Source of the DNA: Flavobacteriaceae bacterium
GTDB taxonomy: Bacteria; Bacteroidota; Bacteroidia; Flavobacteriales; Flavobacteriaceae
Assembly (NCBI GenBank): GCA_947446635.1
Contig: CANFHF010000017.1
Span: 1-44,056 of the forward strand
Direction of reading: 5' to 3'
Length of the DNA stretch: 44,056 nt
Part shown: piece after piece, positions 28,001-36,643 of the stretch
How the letters are laid out: the number at the start of each line of letters is the position of its first letter
Position numbering within the stretch: the stretch's first letter is position 1
Made by a program: the position numbers and the translations under genes
The notes under the pieces: generated by a model
Seen by the model: the letters and a program-made list of their open reading frames with translations, nothing else
Database searches by the model: none
What the model was told of the DNA's origin: nothing

Positions 28001-31000
28001 ATCAAGTTCTCCATCAATACCAACAATTTCAACAACAGGGGCGTTAACTTTTTGTGAAAACAATAGTGTAACTTTAGGGGCCACTTCAGGGGGCGATTCC
28101 TATGACTGGTATTTGAATGGATCACTCATAAGCACAGAAACTACAGGATTTTTATTTGTAATAACGGCTGGAAGTTATACTGTTAAATTAAAGAATGCTA
28201 GTAGCTGTCAGAGTGCTGCTTCTGCAGCATCAATAATAGTTGTAGAAGGCTTGCCAACAGCCACTGCAGGTGGAAGTCAATCCATTTGTTCCAATGCCAC
28301 TGCTACGGTAAATGGCGCTACAGCTTCTAATGGAACTATCGCCTGGACAGAAAATGGGGCAGGGTCAATAACCTCTGGTGCTACAACACTAACACCTACT
28401 TATACTCCAGCGGCAGACGATATTGGAAATACTGTGACTTTAACTATGATGGTAACTAGTAATAATACTTGTACACCGCAAACAGCAACAGCAACGTACA
28501 CAATAACAGTATTTGCATTACCAATAATCACTACTCAGCCTATTAACCAGTTAGATTGTGAAGGAAATATAGTTAGTTTTAATGTAGTTGCTTCAGGGGT
28601 AGGCCTGACTTATGTATGGCAACGAAAATTACCTGCCGAGGCTAGTTTTAGCAACATTCCAAGTGAGGCTAACGTTAGTTACCCAACTCCTGATAAAATT
28701 AGAATTCAAAGTATAGGAAGTTCCCTTTCGCTTAATGGCACACAATATCAAGTTGTTGTTTCAAATGGAGCATGCAGCGTTAAATCTAGTGTCGCAACAC
28801 TTTCCGTAAACGAAATAACAGGAGTTTCTCCAACGGCAACAATGGTGACTCAATGTTATGGCACTAATTATTCTTACACTGCCTCAACGTCTTATCCAAG
28901 CAATGTTGTTTCCTACCAATGGAAGAGTTCTGTGGCTTCAGGCGTTTGGAATGATGTGGTCAATGGAGCACATTTTTCAGGAGCAACTACTGCGACATTG
29001 AATATAATTAACGGGACTCCAATAGAATCTGCAGAATACCGTGTTTATATTACATTTCATTCTTCTGGGGCCGATTGTAATGTAACTAGTGCTTCCCGAA
29101 CTAGGACACTAACTTTTCTACCTTTGTTGCTTACTCCCGCCACTGTGATAACACAGCCTACTTGTAGTCTCGCTACAGGAACTATTACTGTCACCATTCA
29201 AAGCTCCACTGACACCTATAGTTTTGATAACGGGATTAGCTATCAAGCAAGTAATATAAAATCAGGATTGGCCACTGGAAATCGGAATGTGATTATTAAA
29301 AATAGTGGTGGATGTGTTTCGGTTTCAACTTTAACAACTATCGATGTTCAGCCAGCAACTCCTGTACAACCTATATTGAGCGCAGCAACTCAGCCCACTT
29401 GTGCAGTTCCGGGGAGTTTTACCATAAGCAATTATAATGCTACTTATACTTATACAGTAAGTCCAAATATAGGAGTGAACATTTCGGGAAATTTAGCAAC
29501 AGCGCCAGCAGGAAGTTATACAATAATAGCCACCCTTGGAACTTGTGCTTCAATAGCTTCGTCAAGTGTGACTATAATGCCACTAGTTACTAATACGTGG
29601 ACTACTACTGGATGGTCAACAGGCGTTGTACCTACAAACAATACTATAGTGGTTATTGACAATGATTATAACACATCAACTAATGGAAATATAAATGCAT
29701 GTAGTGTAACTGTTAATACAGGTAAAAAGGTAACTATTACCGCAAATAATTATGCAATTATTCAAAATGATTTAACGGTTAATGGTACATTAGAAGTATT
29801 AGACCAAGGTTCTTTAGTAATGATTAATGACGCAGGAAATGTTGTAAACAATGGAACAACAACTGTTCATCGGGTTACGTCTCAATTTGAAAAATATGAT
29901 TATGTGTATTGGTCTACTCCGGTAGGATCTTCAAATATACCAAGTACTTTTCCAAATTGGAGGACGAGTTTTGCATATGAATTTTTACCTGCTAATTTTT
30001 TAGATGTTAATCCAGTTGATGGTTTTGATGATGATGGCAATACTTGGTCTTTTGCAAGTACAATGCTTCCCGGCAAAGGTTATATAATAATGACACCAAC
30101 GAATAAATCAACATATCCCGCTCTTGAAGAGGTAATTTTTTCTGGAAAAGTAAACAACGGTGTTATGACTACTCCCATTTTACTAACTCCTAGCGTCGCT
30201 TCAGACGATGATTTTAATTTGGTTGGAAATCCCTATCCATCAGCAATTTCCTCGGATGCGTTTATAAATGCAAATATTAATACTATCACGGGGCTTTCTT
30301 ATACAATTGAAGGAACCCTATATTTTTGGACACATGTAGGGGATGTTTCCGCCGCTAATATAGGCCCTGATGCATTAAATTATTCTGCAAATGATTATGC
30401 AATAGAAAATTTATCGGGAGGAACCAAAGCAGGCTCGGGAGGAACTATGCCGTCAGGGTTTATTGCTTCAGGCCAAGGCTTTTTTGTAGAAGCACATGAT
30501 CCAGGAACGTTAGTATTTAATAATGCTATGCGTGTTGGAACAGAGACTCAAAACAACCAGTTTTATAAAACAACCCCAGATAGAAAACGTACTTCAAAAG
30601 CATCTAATGACCGTTTTTGGTTGAATCTAGAAAATTCATCAAAGATGTTCAGTCAGCAACTTATAGGATATTTTAATAACGCAACCCCAGACTACGACAA
30701 TGGATATGATGGGCCAGCCAATGACGCAGGTAATTATGTTAATTTTTATTCCTTTATCAATAACGATAGGTATAAAATACAAGGAAGGTCTTCATTTAAT
30801 CAAGATGATCAAGTGCGATTGGGTTATTTTAGTGCGGTTGCAGGTACATTTAATATTAATATTGATTCAAAAGAGGGGGTTTTTGAGAATATAAATCAAG
30901 CGGTGTTTCTTGAAGACAAATTAACCAACACCACCTTCGATTTAAAAAGTGGCAGTTATACGTTTACCACTGATTCAGGGACATTCGATGATCGTTTTGT

Positions 31001-31280
31001 GTTGAAGTATATCGACAAAACCTTAGGAAAACCTGATTTTGGAATTTCTAAAAATAAAGTCTTGGTATCTGTCAAAAACAGCCAAATAATAATAAATTCC
31101 TTTAATGAAACTATAGACAAGGTTACAATTTACGAATTATTAGGGAAACAGCTATCTCAAAAAAGGAATGTAAACAGCAATGAACTTTTGATTGCTAATT
31201 TATTTTCTAGCCATCAAACCTTGGTAGTCAAAACGGTCTTGAAAAATGGCATGACCTATACCGATAAAATTATGTATTAA
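25077..31280 (+). CDS. Giant secreted repeat protein with T9SS type C sorting domain
   Basis: The product is 2067 residues from ATG 25077, chosen because the signal peptide (FRLFLLIFVVFMFGNVVCGQ) follows within about 25-45 residues. After it comes STNWNTASTWSPSGVPG, typical of Bacteroidota beta-rich surface proteins. A diverged fibronectin-III-like unit (about 492-586) precedes four near-identical 99-residue units (about 587-982). Each has SYLLDVSTSSTF, NSTTISLSGLNANT and YYYRVKAKNGCGNS. Ig/PKD-like domains follow, then a region from about residue 1608 (YVYWSTPVGSSN, VGNPYPSAIS). The last ~80 residues (ISKNKVLVSVKNSQIIINSF to the end) form a T9SS type C-like sorting domain. It is probably a surface adhesin or matrix protein; no catalytic motif was recognised. 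Confidence 0.85.
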   Translation: MYQKNLNPLFNSSTTRNTFHAFRLFLLIFVVFMFGNVVCGQTTRTSTGSTNWNTASTWSPSGVPGLLDPVIIRPGDVVTVNTTPANAVASVTFNNTSAAASGLTVASAAILTVTGAVSLLNSATTSTSASISGSGTLLCGSLNVGVPGVTTTNGTSSNTFTLSIKTLTVSGNITSNNNDPGGVASQPVWNISSPCILSANSVVFTHTGTASGSKTLSTFNLGSGATLNLSATVPIVVNYNVLLTSSMVTVNFPLGSTVNLCGVSPAPTSITNTGSGGTNTPIGITYNGAINTGGGSITLSSGSGTNIVSTPTNLAMTTVTYSTAAATGATFSGLPPGVTGVWSGGVVTLSGTPTTVGVYNYTVTTVGSGSCGGKTANGTITTYVCPTYSLLNMSTSTVNVCIGSSSLITLTATAAGLPIGTYTVAYKIQGAAQTDATMIVTSAGTGSFVYTGFTSAGNRTITVTQITSGLCSSGITTNNIATIPVYAALGAPTALAGSGATCTQITANWNALPGATYYELDVSTSNAFATLLTGYNALNVGLVTTYNITGLTSGTTYYYRVRAFNGNCISTSSSSITSATIVLPGTVTSNAATLAICDGFTANWTATANATSYLLDVSTSSTFVAGFFVGVYNAYDVGNSTTISLLGLNANTVYYYRVKAKNGCGNSASFSTTITTTTANAVPGMVTSNAATLVICNGFTANWTATANATSYLLDVSTSSTFAAGFFVGVFNAYNVGNSTTIALSGLNANTVYYYRVKAKNGCGNSASFSVTRNLTTANAMPGTVTSNSATLVICDGFTANWTATANATSYLLDVSTSSTFTAGFFVGVYNGYDVGNSTTISLSGLNVNTVYYYRVKAKNGCGNSTSFSTTITTTTANAVPVTVTSSAASSISCYSFIANWTATANATSYLLDVSTSSTFAAGFFVGAYNTYNVGNSTTISLSGLNANTLYYYRVKAKNGCGNSASFSTTITTTTSSSPSIPTISTTGALTFCENNSVTLGATSGGDSYDWYLNGSLISTETTGFLFVITAGSYTVKLKNASSCQSAASAASIIVVEGLPTATAGGSQSICSNATATVNGATASNGTIAWTENGAGSITSGATTLTPTYTPAADDIGNTVTLTMMVTSNNTCTPQTATATYTITVFALPIITTQPINQLDCEGNIVSFNVVASGVGLTYVWQRKLPAEASFSNIPSEANVSYPTPDKIRIQSIGSSLSLNGTQYQVVVSNGACSVKSSVATLSVNEITGVSPTATMVTQCYGTNYSYTASTSYPSNVVSYQWKSSVASGVWNDVVNGAHFSGATTATLNIINGTPIESAEYRVYITFHSSGADCNVTSASRTRTLTFLPLLLTPATVITQPTCSLATGTITVTIQSSTDTYSFDNGISYQASNIKSGLATGNRNVIIKNSGGCVSVSTLTTIDVQPATPVQPILSAATQPTCAVPGSFTISNYNATYTYTVSPNIGVNISGNLATAPAGSYTIIATLGTCASIASSSVTIMPLVTNTWTTTGWSTGVVPTNNTIVVIDNDYNTSTNGNINACSVTVNTGKKVTITANNYAIIQNDLTVNGTLEVLDQGSLVMINDAGNVVNNGTTTVHRVTSQFEKYDYVYWSTPVGSSNIPSTFPNWRTSFAYEFLPANFLDVNPVDGFDDDGNTWSFASTMLPGKGYIIMTPTNKSTYPALEEVIFSGKVNNGVMTTPILLTPSVASDDDFNLVGNPYPSAISSDAFINANINTITGLSYTIEGTLYFWTHVGDVSAANIGPDALNYSANDYAIENLSGGTKAGSGGTMPSGFIASGQGFFVEAHDPGTLVFNNAMRVGTETQNNQFYKTTPDRKRTSKASNDRFWLNLENSSKMFSQQLIGYFNNATPDYDNGYDGPANDAGNYVNFYSFINNDRYKIQGRSSFNQDDQVRLGYFSAVAGTFNINIDSKEGVFENINQAVFLEDKLTNTTFDLKSGSYTFTTDSGTFDDRFVLKYIDKTLGKPDFGISKNKVLVSVKNSQIIINSFNETIDKVTIYELLGKQLSQKRNVNSNELLIANLFSSHQTLVVKTVLKNGMTYTDKIMY
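26835..28001 (+). repeat. Four tandem 297-bp repeats within the giant T9SS gene
   Basis: Units begin at 26835, 27132, 27429 and 27726, each exactly 297 bp (99 codons) apart. The central parts are nearly identical, while edges and wobble positions differ somewhat. One more diverged unit precedes them from about 26552. The array is in frame and codes for fibronectin-III-like domains. Confidence 0.92.
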
Positions 31281-31304
31281 GTAAAACTAATTCGTTAAAA
31301 AAAC

Positions 31305-31346
31305 AAAAAATCCCATTGCTGTAAACTAAAGCAAATGGGATTTTTT
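31305..31346. terminator. Bidirectional terminator between the giant T9SS gene and bioB
   Basis: aaaaaatcccat pairs with atgggatttttt, and inner bases tgct and agca extend the stem. A and T runs flank both sides. It lies between two convergent genes and suits termination in both directions. Confidence 0.88.
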
Positions 31347-31371
31347 AAATTAATTTTTTTCGAACAAAGAA

Positions 31372-32457
31372 TTATTTTTCTTTAATCGAAGCTTCTAAAT
31401 TACGTTCAATCGTATGTCCAGGACGAGACCATTTTGGTTTTTCTCCTAATGGAGCAAATTGAGAATCTACTGCTTCAACAGTTTTGGGTTGCGATACTTT
31501 GGTAAAAGGTTTTTGTGGGTTTAAACCCAGCATCTCAAACATCTTCATATCCTCATTGACATCAGGATTAGGCGTAGTCAATAATTTATCTCCTGCAAAT
31601 ATAGAATTGGCACCAGCGAAAAAGCACATCGCCTGTCCTTCGCGACTCATGTTCATTCTTCCCGCGGATAAACGCACTTGGGTTTCCGGCATAATAATTC
31701 GGGTAGTCGCTACCATTCGAATCATTTCCCAAATTTCCACTGGTTTTTCTTCTTCCATCGGGGTTCCTTCAACGGCAACCAAAGCATTGATAGGCACTGA
31801 TTCGGGTTGTGGATTTAAGGTGGAAAGCGCTACAAGCATTCCGGCTCGGTCTCCAATACTTTCGCCTATCCCAATAATGCCGCCACTACAAACGGTAATA
31901 TTCGTTTTTCGGACATTCTCTATGGTTTGCAAACGGTCTTCAAATCCACGGGTGGAGATGACTTCTTTATAATATTCTTCTGAGGTATCTAAATTGTGAT
32001 TGTAAGCATATAAACCAGCTTCAGCCAAACGACGGGCTTGGTTTTCGGTAATCATCCCTAAGGTGCAGCATACTTCCATATCGAGTTTGTTGATGGTGCG
32101 TACCATTTCGAGGACTTGGTCAAACTCTACTCCATCCTTTACATTTCGCCAGGCCGCCCCCATACAAACACGCGATGAACCACTTGATTTGGCCCGTAAA
32201 GCTTGCGCTTTTACCTGGCTTATGGTCATCAAATCATTACCTTCAATTTTGGTATGGTATCGAGCTGCTTGCGGGCAATAGCCGCAGTCTTCAGGGCAAC
32301 CACCTGTTTTGATGGACAACAAAGTCGAAACCTGAACCACATTAGGATCATGGTGTTCTCTATGAATAGAAGCCGCTTCAAAAAGCAAGTCCATCATGGG
32401 TTTGTTGTAGATGGCAATAATTTCGGCGGTAGTCCAATTGTGTTTTATGACGCTCAT
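31372..32457 (-). CDS. bioB: Biotin synthase (radical SAM)
   Basis: The enzyme inserts sulfur into dethiobiotin, the last step of biotin synthesis, using two Fe-S clusters and S-adenosylmethionine. The product is 361 residues. The radical SAM motif is GGCPEDCGYC (C54, C58, C61). The [2Fe-2S] ligand region includes CMGAAWR and CCTLGM, and the Arg-rich strand VRLSAGRMNMS supplies the unusual arginine ligand. I chose the ATG at 32457 (MSVIKHNWT), since an in-frame start 33 bp earlier lies within the probable promoter. No other biotin genes are nearby, so it stands alone here. Confidence 0.97.
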   Translation of the reverse strand: MSVIKHNWTTAEIIAIYNKPMMDLLFEAASIHREHHDPNVVQVSTLLSIKTGGCPEDCGYCPQAARYHTKIEGNDLMTISQVKAQALRAKSSGSSRVCMGAAWRNVKDGVEFDQVLEMVRTINKLDMEVCCTLGMITENQARRLAEAGLYAYNHNLDTSEEYYKEVISTRGFEDRLQTIENVRKTNITVCSGGIIGIGESIGDRAGMLVALSTLNPQPESVPINALVAVEGTPMEEEKPVEIWEMIRMVATTRIIMPETQVRLSAGRMNMSREGQAMCFFAGANSIFAGDKLLTTPNPDVNEDMKMFEMLGLNPQKPFTKVSQPKTVEAVDSQFAPLGEKPKWSRPGHTIERNLEASIKEK

Positions 32458-32477
32458 CGATGTGATTTTTAATGGCT

Positions 32478-32508
32478 CAAAAGTAGTCAAATTGTTCCAA
32501 TCAACAAA
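32478..32508 (-). promoter_or_regulatory. Probable bioB promoter (TTTG-N19-TACTTTTG)
   Basis: Read on the minus strand, TTTG is at 32505-32508 and TACTTTTG at 32478-32485, with a 19-bp spacer, matching the Bacteroidota consensus. The ATG at 32457 would follow a leader of about 14 nt. I saw no biotin-repressor-like palindrome. Confidence 0.65.
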
Positions 32509-32551
32509 GAGGTAGCGCCAAAAGGGATTGAATAATTTTACATACCTAAAG

Positions 32552-32989
32552 CTAATCTGCAGGATACCGATTGTTCCAATACAACATGACTAACAAGGTG
32601 ACAATGACGGAAGAAGCAATTCCTTCGAAAAACAAACAAATACTATAGGTCATAACGGATGGATTTCCTCCGAATAAGAAGGTTTCCGACAGGGACTGCA
32701 CATAGGCGTCGCCTCCTTTGATATAACTGAAAACAACCAACCCAATAACGCTAAGCAACACACCAACAAGCGAAGTCGCCATAACCGAAAGGGCATTAGA
32801 AATGAAATCTTTTTTCCCTTCTGCAAGATTCATTTGGGCTGTTTTGTTCACGCCATAAAAAACGAATACCATATTCAAGAAACGCAAGTAATATAAATGG
32901 GCGAGCCCCAACACATCCATCAATAAAAAATAAATGCCAATTCCGGCAAAGATGATGGCTCCATTGTAAAATTCTTTTGATAGTTTCAT
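32552..32989 (-). CDS. Small integral membrane protein of unknown function
   Basis: The 145-residue protein has about four hydrophobic helices (near residues 8-28, 33-48, 68-92 and 112-138) joined by short loops. One loop, NKTAQMNLAEGKKDFISN, is polar and probably cytoplasmic. No signal peptide or catalytic motif is visible. It lies between ribF and bioB on the same strand, with gaps of 121 bp to ribF and 94 bp to bioB; the latter contains the bioB promoter. I do not recognise the family. A conserved four-helix protein of Flavobacteriia is the best guess. Confidence 0.7.
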   Translation of the reverse strand: MKLSKEFYNGAIIFAGIGIYFLLMDVLGLAHLYYLRFLNMVFVFYGVNKTAQMNLAEGKKDFISNALSVMATSLVGVLLSVIGLVVFSYIKGGDAYVQSLSETFLFGGNPSVMTYSICLFFEGIASSVIVTLLVMLYWNNRYPAD

Positions 32990-33110
32990 GTGTTTGTTTT
33001 TAGAAGGTTAGAATAAGTAATTCTTTACCAAAAAATGCGGTAACTATCAAATTTACAAAAAATATAGGATGATTTGGTGAAATTAATTTAGAAAATTTAG
33101 CGGAATCTTA

Positions 33111-34040
33111 CTATGGTTTATGAAGGAATGCCAAAGCGGTATTTTTGTCTTTTTCCAATTGTTCCTTCAAAAAAGCCACAGATTCAAATTTTTGTTCAGC
33201 ACGAAGGAATTGTAAGATAGAAACGGATAATTCAATGCCATATAAATCGGCATCAAAATCAAAATAATGGATCTCGACGGATAAATTTTCTCCGGCTACA
33301 GTAGGGTTGTGGCCAATGTTCATCATCCCGAAAACTATTTTTTTATTGATGACGCTTTTCACTATATAAACGCCATTTAGTGGAATAAGCTTGTAGTTTT
33401 CTTCAATTTTAAGATTAGCTGTGGGAAAACCAATAGTTCTTCCCAATTGTTTTCCTTTGACGATGGTGCCCGACAAAAAATAGGCATAACCCAGGTATTC
33501 ATTGGCTAAAGCCATATTTCCTGCCTGTAACGCCTGTCTGATTTTGGTAGAACTCACCGAAACATCGGCTATTTCTTGAACAGATATTTGCTCTACTTCA
33601 AAACCGTACTGTTTTCCATATGTAACGAGGTCGTCAATATTCGCAGTGCGATTTTTTCCAAATCGGTGGTCATGACCAATTATTATTTTTTTTATATTGA
33701 ACTGATCCACAAGAACCGTTTTGACAAATTCATGGGCAGTTAAGTTAGAAAAAACCGCATCAAAAGGATGAATGACAAGATTCTCAACTCCTATTTTTTC
33801 TAATAAATCTATTTTTTCGGATACGGTATTGAGTAATTTCACAGTTGATCTTTCCTCTAAAACCATTCGGGGATGTGGAAAAAAAGTAAGCACCAAACTT
33901 TCAGCGTCATCTCCTATTTTTTTTTGCGTTACTCTTTCTAATATTTCTCTATGGCCAACATGAACTCCGTCAAAAGTTCCTATAGTGAGTATGGTTTTTT
34001 TTGTGGATTTGAAATCGTTGATGGAATGAAAAATATTCAA
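33111..34040 (-). CDS. ribF: Bifunctional riboflavin kinase / FAD synthetase
   Basis: The enzyme makes FMN and then FAD from riboflavin. The N-terminal nucleotidyltransferase domain has TIGTFDGVHVGHREIL near residues 19-34 and the IIGHDHRFGKNR motif. The C-terminal riboflavin kinase domain has GRTIGFPTANL and NGVYIVK. At 309 residues the length is normal. The start codon is TTG; the frame upstream reaches a stop at 34071-34073 without an ATG or GTG. The TTG gives MNIFHSINDF, a plausible N-terminus. FMN made here would be used by NuoF, but there is no sign of co-regulation. Confidence 0.96.
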   Translation of the reverse strand: MNIFHSINDFKSTKKTILTIGTFDGVHVGHREILERVTQKKIGDDAESLVLTFFPHPRMVLEERSTVKLLNTVSEKIDLLEKIGVENLVIHPFDAVFSNLTAHEFVKTVLVDQFNIKKIIIGHDHRFGKNRTANIDDLVTYGKQYGFEVEQISVQEIADVSVSSTKIRQALQAGNMALANEYLGYAYFLSGTIVKGKQLGRTIGFPTANLKIEENYKLIPLNGVYIVKSVINKKIVFGMMNIGHNPTVAGENLSVEIHYFDFDADLYGIELSVSILQFLRAEQKFESVAFLKEQLEKDKNTALAFLHKP

Positions 34041-34065
34041 AGCAGTTGTTTGTTTTAGGATGGTG

Positions 34066-34073
34066 CAAATTTA
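34066..34073 (-). promoter_or_regulatory. Candidate -7 element (TAAATTTG) for ribF
   Basis: On the minus strand this octamer fits TAnnTTTG and lies 25 bp before the TTG start codon. At about 18 bp upstream the sequence is a T run rather than TTTG, so the -33 element is imperfect. Confidence 0.45.
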
Positions 34074-34091
34074 GCGTAATAAAAACAGATT

Positions 34092-34121
34092 AAAAAAGAG
34101 GGTTGAAATAAATCAATCCTC
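34092..34121 (-). terminator. Intrinsic terminator of the first M43 protease gene
   Basis: gagggttga (34098-34106) pairs with tcaatcctc (34113-34121) around a six-base loop. On the minus strand the stem is followed by a run of six T. It lies just after the protease stop at 34144 and before the ribF promoter. Confidence 0.8.
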
Positions 34122-34143
34122 TTCAGGTATTTGGTTCGAAAAT

Positions 34144-36462
34144 CTATTTCTTGATGAATCGCAGTGTTTTTTCCTCATTTTTTTTGGTAATGGTAATAAA
34201 ATAGACGCCATCACTTAAGCTCGATGTATTTATAGTTAAATCGACAGCTGTCGAAACTTCTTTTTTGCAGATGACTTGACCTAGGCTGTTCGAGATGGAA
34301 TAGCTATTTGGAAGTACACAATTACTTGTTTTAATATTTATGGTTTCTTTTGCGGGGTTAGGAAAAAGAAAGATGTCCTTTTCTTTAAGGGTAATATTAA
34401 AAGTTATAAAATCAGAATTTCCATTGCTATCACTGGCGGTTAGTTTAATAACCTCCACGGTCTCATTACCCCTTACAATAGTGCCTTTACTAGGTAATTG
34501 TGTTAACGTAACGGTTTCGCTATTATCGGTAGCTATCGTTAAGGGAGTATAGTCAGGAATTATAAATTCACATTTGTCATCTACATATTCATCTCTGTTA
34601 GTTACAGTTGTAAGAGTAGGTTTTGTGACATCAGGAGCTGTAATGGTTGTAAAAGATTTGCTCTGGCTCGAAGTAAAAGAGGCTCCAGAAGTAATTATAG
34701 TTTTGCCATCGGTGGATGAAAGGTCATAATAGCCGGTTCCAGAGTCACCGAGGTCAGTGCCACAACAAATACCATCACCTTTAGAGTCGTTTATAGTAAA
34801 CGTATAACATTGATTACTTGGCAACGTCCAGTTTTGAGTTATTAAATCCGGAATAGGGGAAACAGTTGAACTATTTACATAGGTGTCAGTGTAAGGACCT
34901 CCTTTATATATAATTTTTCCAGATGTATTATTTTTTAGACTCCAAGTCGTTTCGCTTCCATAATAATCCTGTTGTAATCTAAACACATAATAGGTAAAAG
35001 CATAATCCGAAGGTTTTCCAGTAATAATAAAACTACCTGTTGCGCTATTATTTGAGATTCTTTGATCTGTAACCCCATTGGCTTTATCAATGCTAACATT
35101 GATAACCCCATTTACATCAGAATTAATAATTATGGGAAAAGTGGCGAATTTATTGGTTACTAAACTCCCTGTCCAAGAATACTGCATTTGGTTCCCCCCA
35201 TTAATGGTGTAATTTAGTGTTGCCGATGTCAAAATGCTCGTGCCCCTGTTATAGATTGTGATGTTTTGAATGGTTTGGTTTGGATTAGTGTTACACGTGG
35301 CGACGGCACAGCTAGAATCTAGTTTAACTTCGGCATCATTTGCGATTATAATAAGTTCAGCGCTACCTTTAGTAGAGGTTTTTAGGCTACTTCTTCTAGC
35401 GGCACTATTCATAATGACATCCATCCGATCTTTTTGGTTTTGGGTAAAAATGTTCATACACGAATCATCGGTATAATTCATATAGTTTTCAATCATATCT
35501 AAACCAGTATTCACAGGACAACTGTCAGTTCCTGTCGGACATCCATAATTGGGGTCTTTTGACACCGGAGTATCATCACAATAATCAGTATTGGTTGAGC
35601 AATTTGAACCATCCCCCCAAATATGTTTTAACCCTAGCCAATGCCCGATTTCATGAGTGGCGGTCCTTCCCTTATTGTAAGGCGCGTTTAACAAAAAAGA
35701 ACTGTCTGTGCCGCTGCCAAACGCATTGTACTTAATCACAACTCCATCTGTATTTGCAACTCCATTACCGCTAAGGCCACTTAGACCAGAAGCATCAGGA
35801 AATTGGGCATAGCCTAAAAGAATACTATCTGTAAATTTAACACTCCACAAATTTAGGTATTGGGTGGGGTCCCAAATAGTGGCCGGTTTCAAGACGGATT
35901 CAATATCAGTAGTAGACCATGATTCCTGACAGAAACTCCTCCGATCAATTCCATTAGTAGGATTTCCAATAGGGTCTTGCTGTGCTAAAACAAATTGAAT
36001 TTGGGTATCTACACCAACTGGATTGGTGTTATAGCCAGGTCCTGTTCTACTAAAATCTTGGTTCAGTACTGTAATTTGAGATTGTACTTGAGCATCGGTA
36101 ATATTTGGTGCAATACCAACCTCTTGGCCACTATATATGACATGTACCACAACTGGAATGGTAATTATAGAAGAGGTTTGGGCAGTTCGCAGGGCTGTTT
36201 TTTTTTGAATCAATGGAGCTACCCAAGCCTCAAACTGGTCCTCAGTCATTCTGTTGGGGTTTTTCTCTTGTAGCATTTTTTCGTACTCTGTTGAGGCACA
36301 ACGAATAATTCCATTTTTTGGATTTACATTTTCAGGGTTTATTTGTTTGCCAAACAACTTAGTTTCGGTTTGTTTTTTGTTCTGTCCGGATACAGTTCCT
36401 ATCGCCAAAAGCCAAATTACAATTAGCGTTTTGAAACTAGAGATATAGAAAATTCTTTTCAT
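34144..36462 (-). CDS. Secreted M43 (pappalysin/cytophagalysin-like) metalloprotease with T9SS type A tail
   Basis: The product is 772 residues from the ATG at 36462 (MKRIFYISSF), with a signal peptide ending near VSGQ. Next come a basic propeptide-like segment (KNPNRMTEDQFEAW) and the catalytic domain. The zinc motif HEIGHWLGLKH (H270, E271, H274, H280) is complete, and the Met-turn is ENYMNYTDD (M328). Downstream are a CARDB/beta-sandwich stretch, a domain with GSETTWSLKN and NDSKGDGICCG, and a HYR-like segment. A type A sorting domain (FLFPNPAKETINIK to TLRFIKK) closes the protein. It is probably released or surface-attached through the type IX system. An in-frame start at 36486 overlaps the -7 box. 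It is a paralog of the next gene. Confidence 0.9.
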   Translation of the reverse strand: MKRIFYISSFKTLIVIWLLAIGTVSGQNKKQTETKLFGKQINPENVNPKNGIIRCASTEYEKMLQEKNPNRMTEDQFEAWVAPLIQKKTALRTAQTSSIITIPVVVHVIYSGQEVGIAPNITDAQVQSQITVLNQDFSRTGPGYNTNPVGVDTQIQFVLAQQDPIGNPTNGIDRRSFCQESWSTTDIESVLKPATIWDPTQYLNLWSVKFTDSILLGYAQFPDASGLSGLSGNGVANTDGVVIKYNAFGSGTDSSFLLNAPYNKGRTATHEIGHWLGLKHIWGDGSNCSTNTDYCDDTPVSKDPNYGCPTGTDSCPVNTGLDMIENYMNYTDDSCMNIFTQNQKDRMDVIMNSAARRSSLKTSTKGSAELIIIANDAEVKLDSSCAVATCNTNPNQTIQNITIYNRGTSILTSATLNYTINGGNQMQYSWTGSLVTNKFATFPIIINSDVNGVINVSIDKANGVTDQRISNNSATGSFIITGKPSDYAFTYYVFRLQQDYYGSETTWSLKNNTSGKIIYKGGPYTDTYVNSSTVSPIPDLITQNWTLPSNQCYTFTINDSKGDGICCGTDLGDSGTGYYDLSSTDGKTIITSGASFTSSQSKSFTTITAPDVTKPTLTTVTNRDEYVDDKCEFIIPDYTPLTIATDNSETVTLTQLPSKGTIVRGNETVEVIKLTASDSNGNSDFITFNITLKEKDIFLFPNPAKETINIKTSNCVLPNSYSISNSLGQVICKKEVSTAVDLTINTSSLSDGVYFITITKKNEEKTLRFIKK

Positions 36463-36483
36463 TATTTTAAGGTAGATAATGCC

Positions 36484-36491
36484 CAAAGTTA
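36484..36491 (-). promoter_or_regulatory. Candidate -7 element (TAACTTTG) for the first M43 protease
   Basis: This octamer fits TAnnTTTG on the minus strand and lies 21 bp before the ATG at 36462. No good TTG at 17-23 bp upstream was found. Confidence 0.4.
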
Positions 36492-36643
36492 CAAACTTTA
36501 CAAAAAATTAAATGCAGAAGGAAAAACATTTGATTGAATTAACTTTTGATTTTTATTTTTTTGTTTAGAAATCATTAAATGAGGGGGTTGTCTAGTTTAT
36601 TTTATTTTTCCCAATTTAATCGGTGTAGGGTTTTAAAAAAAAA

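Noticed and set aside
26835..28001. CRISPR-like array
   Set aside because: The repeats are 297 bp long, coding and in frame; there are no short spacers and no cas genes.
31484..31972. 162-residue plus-strand ORF opposite bioB
   Set aside because: It is a shadow of bioB on the other strand; the radical SAM motifs are on the minus strand.
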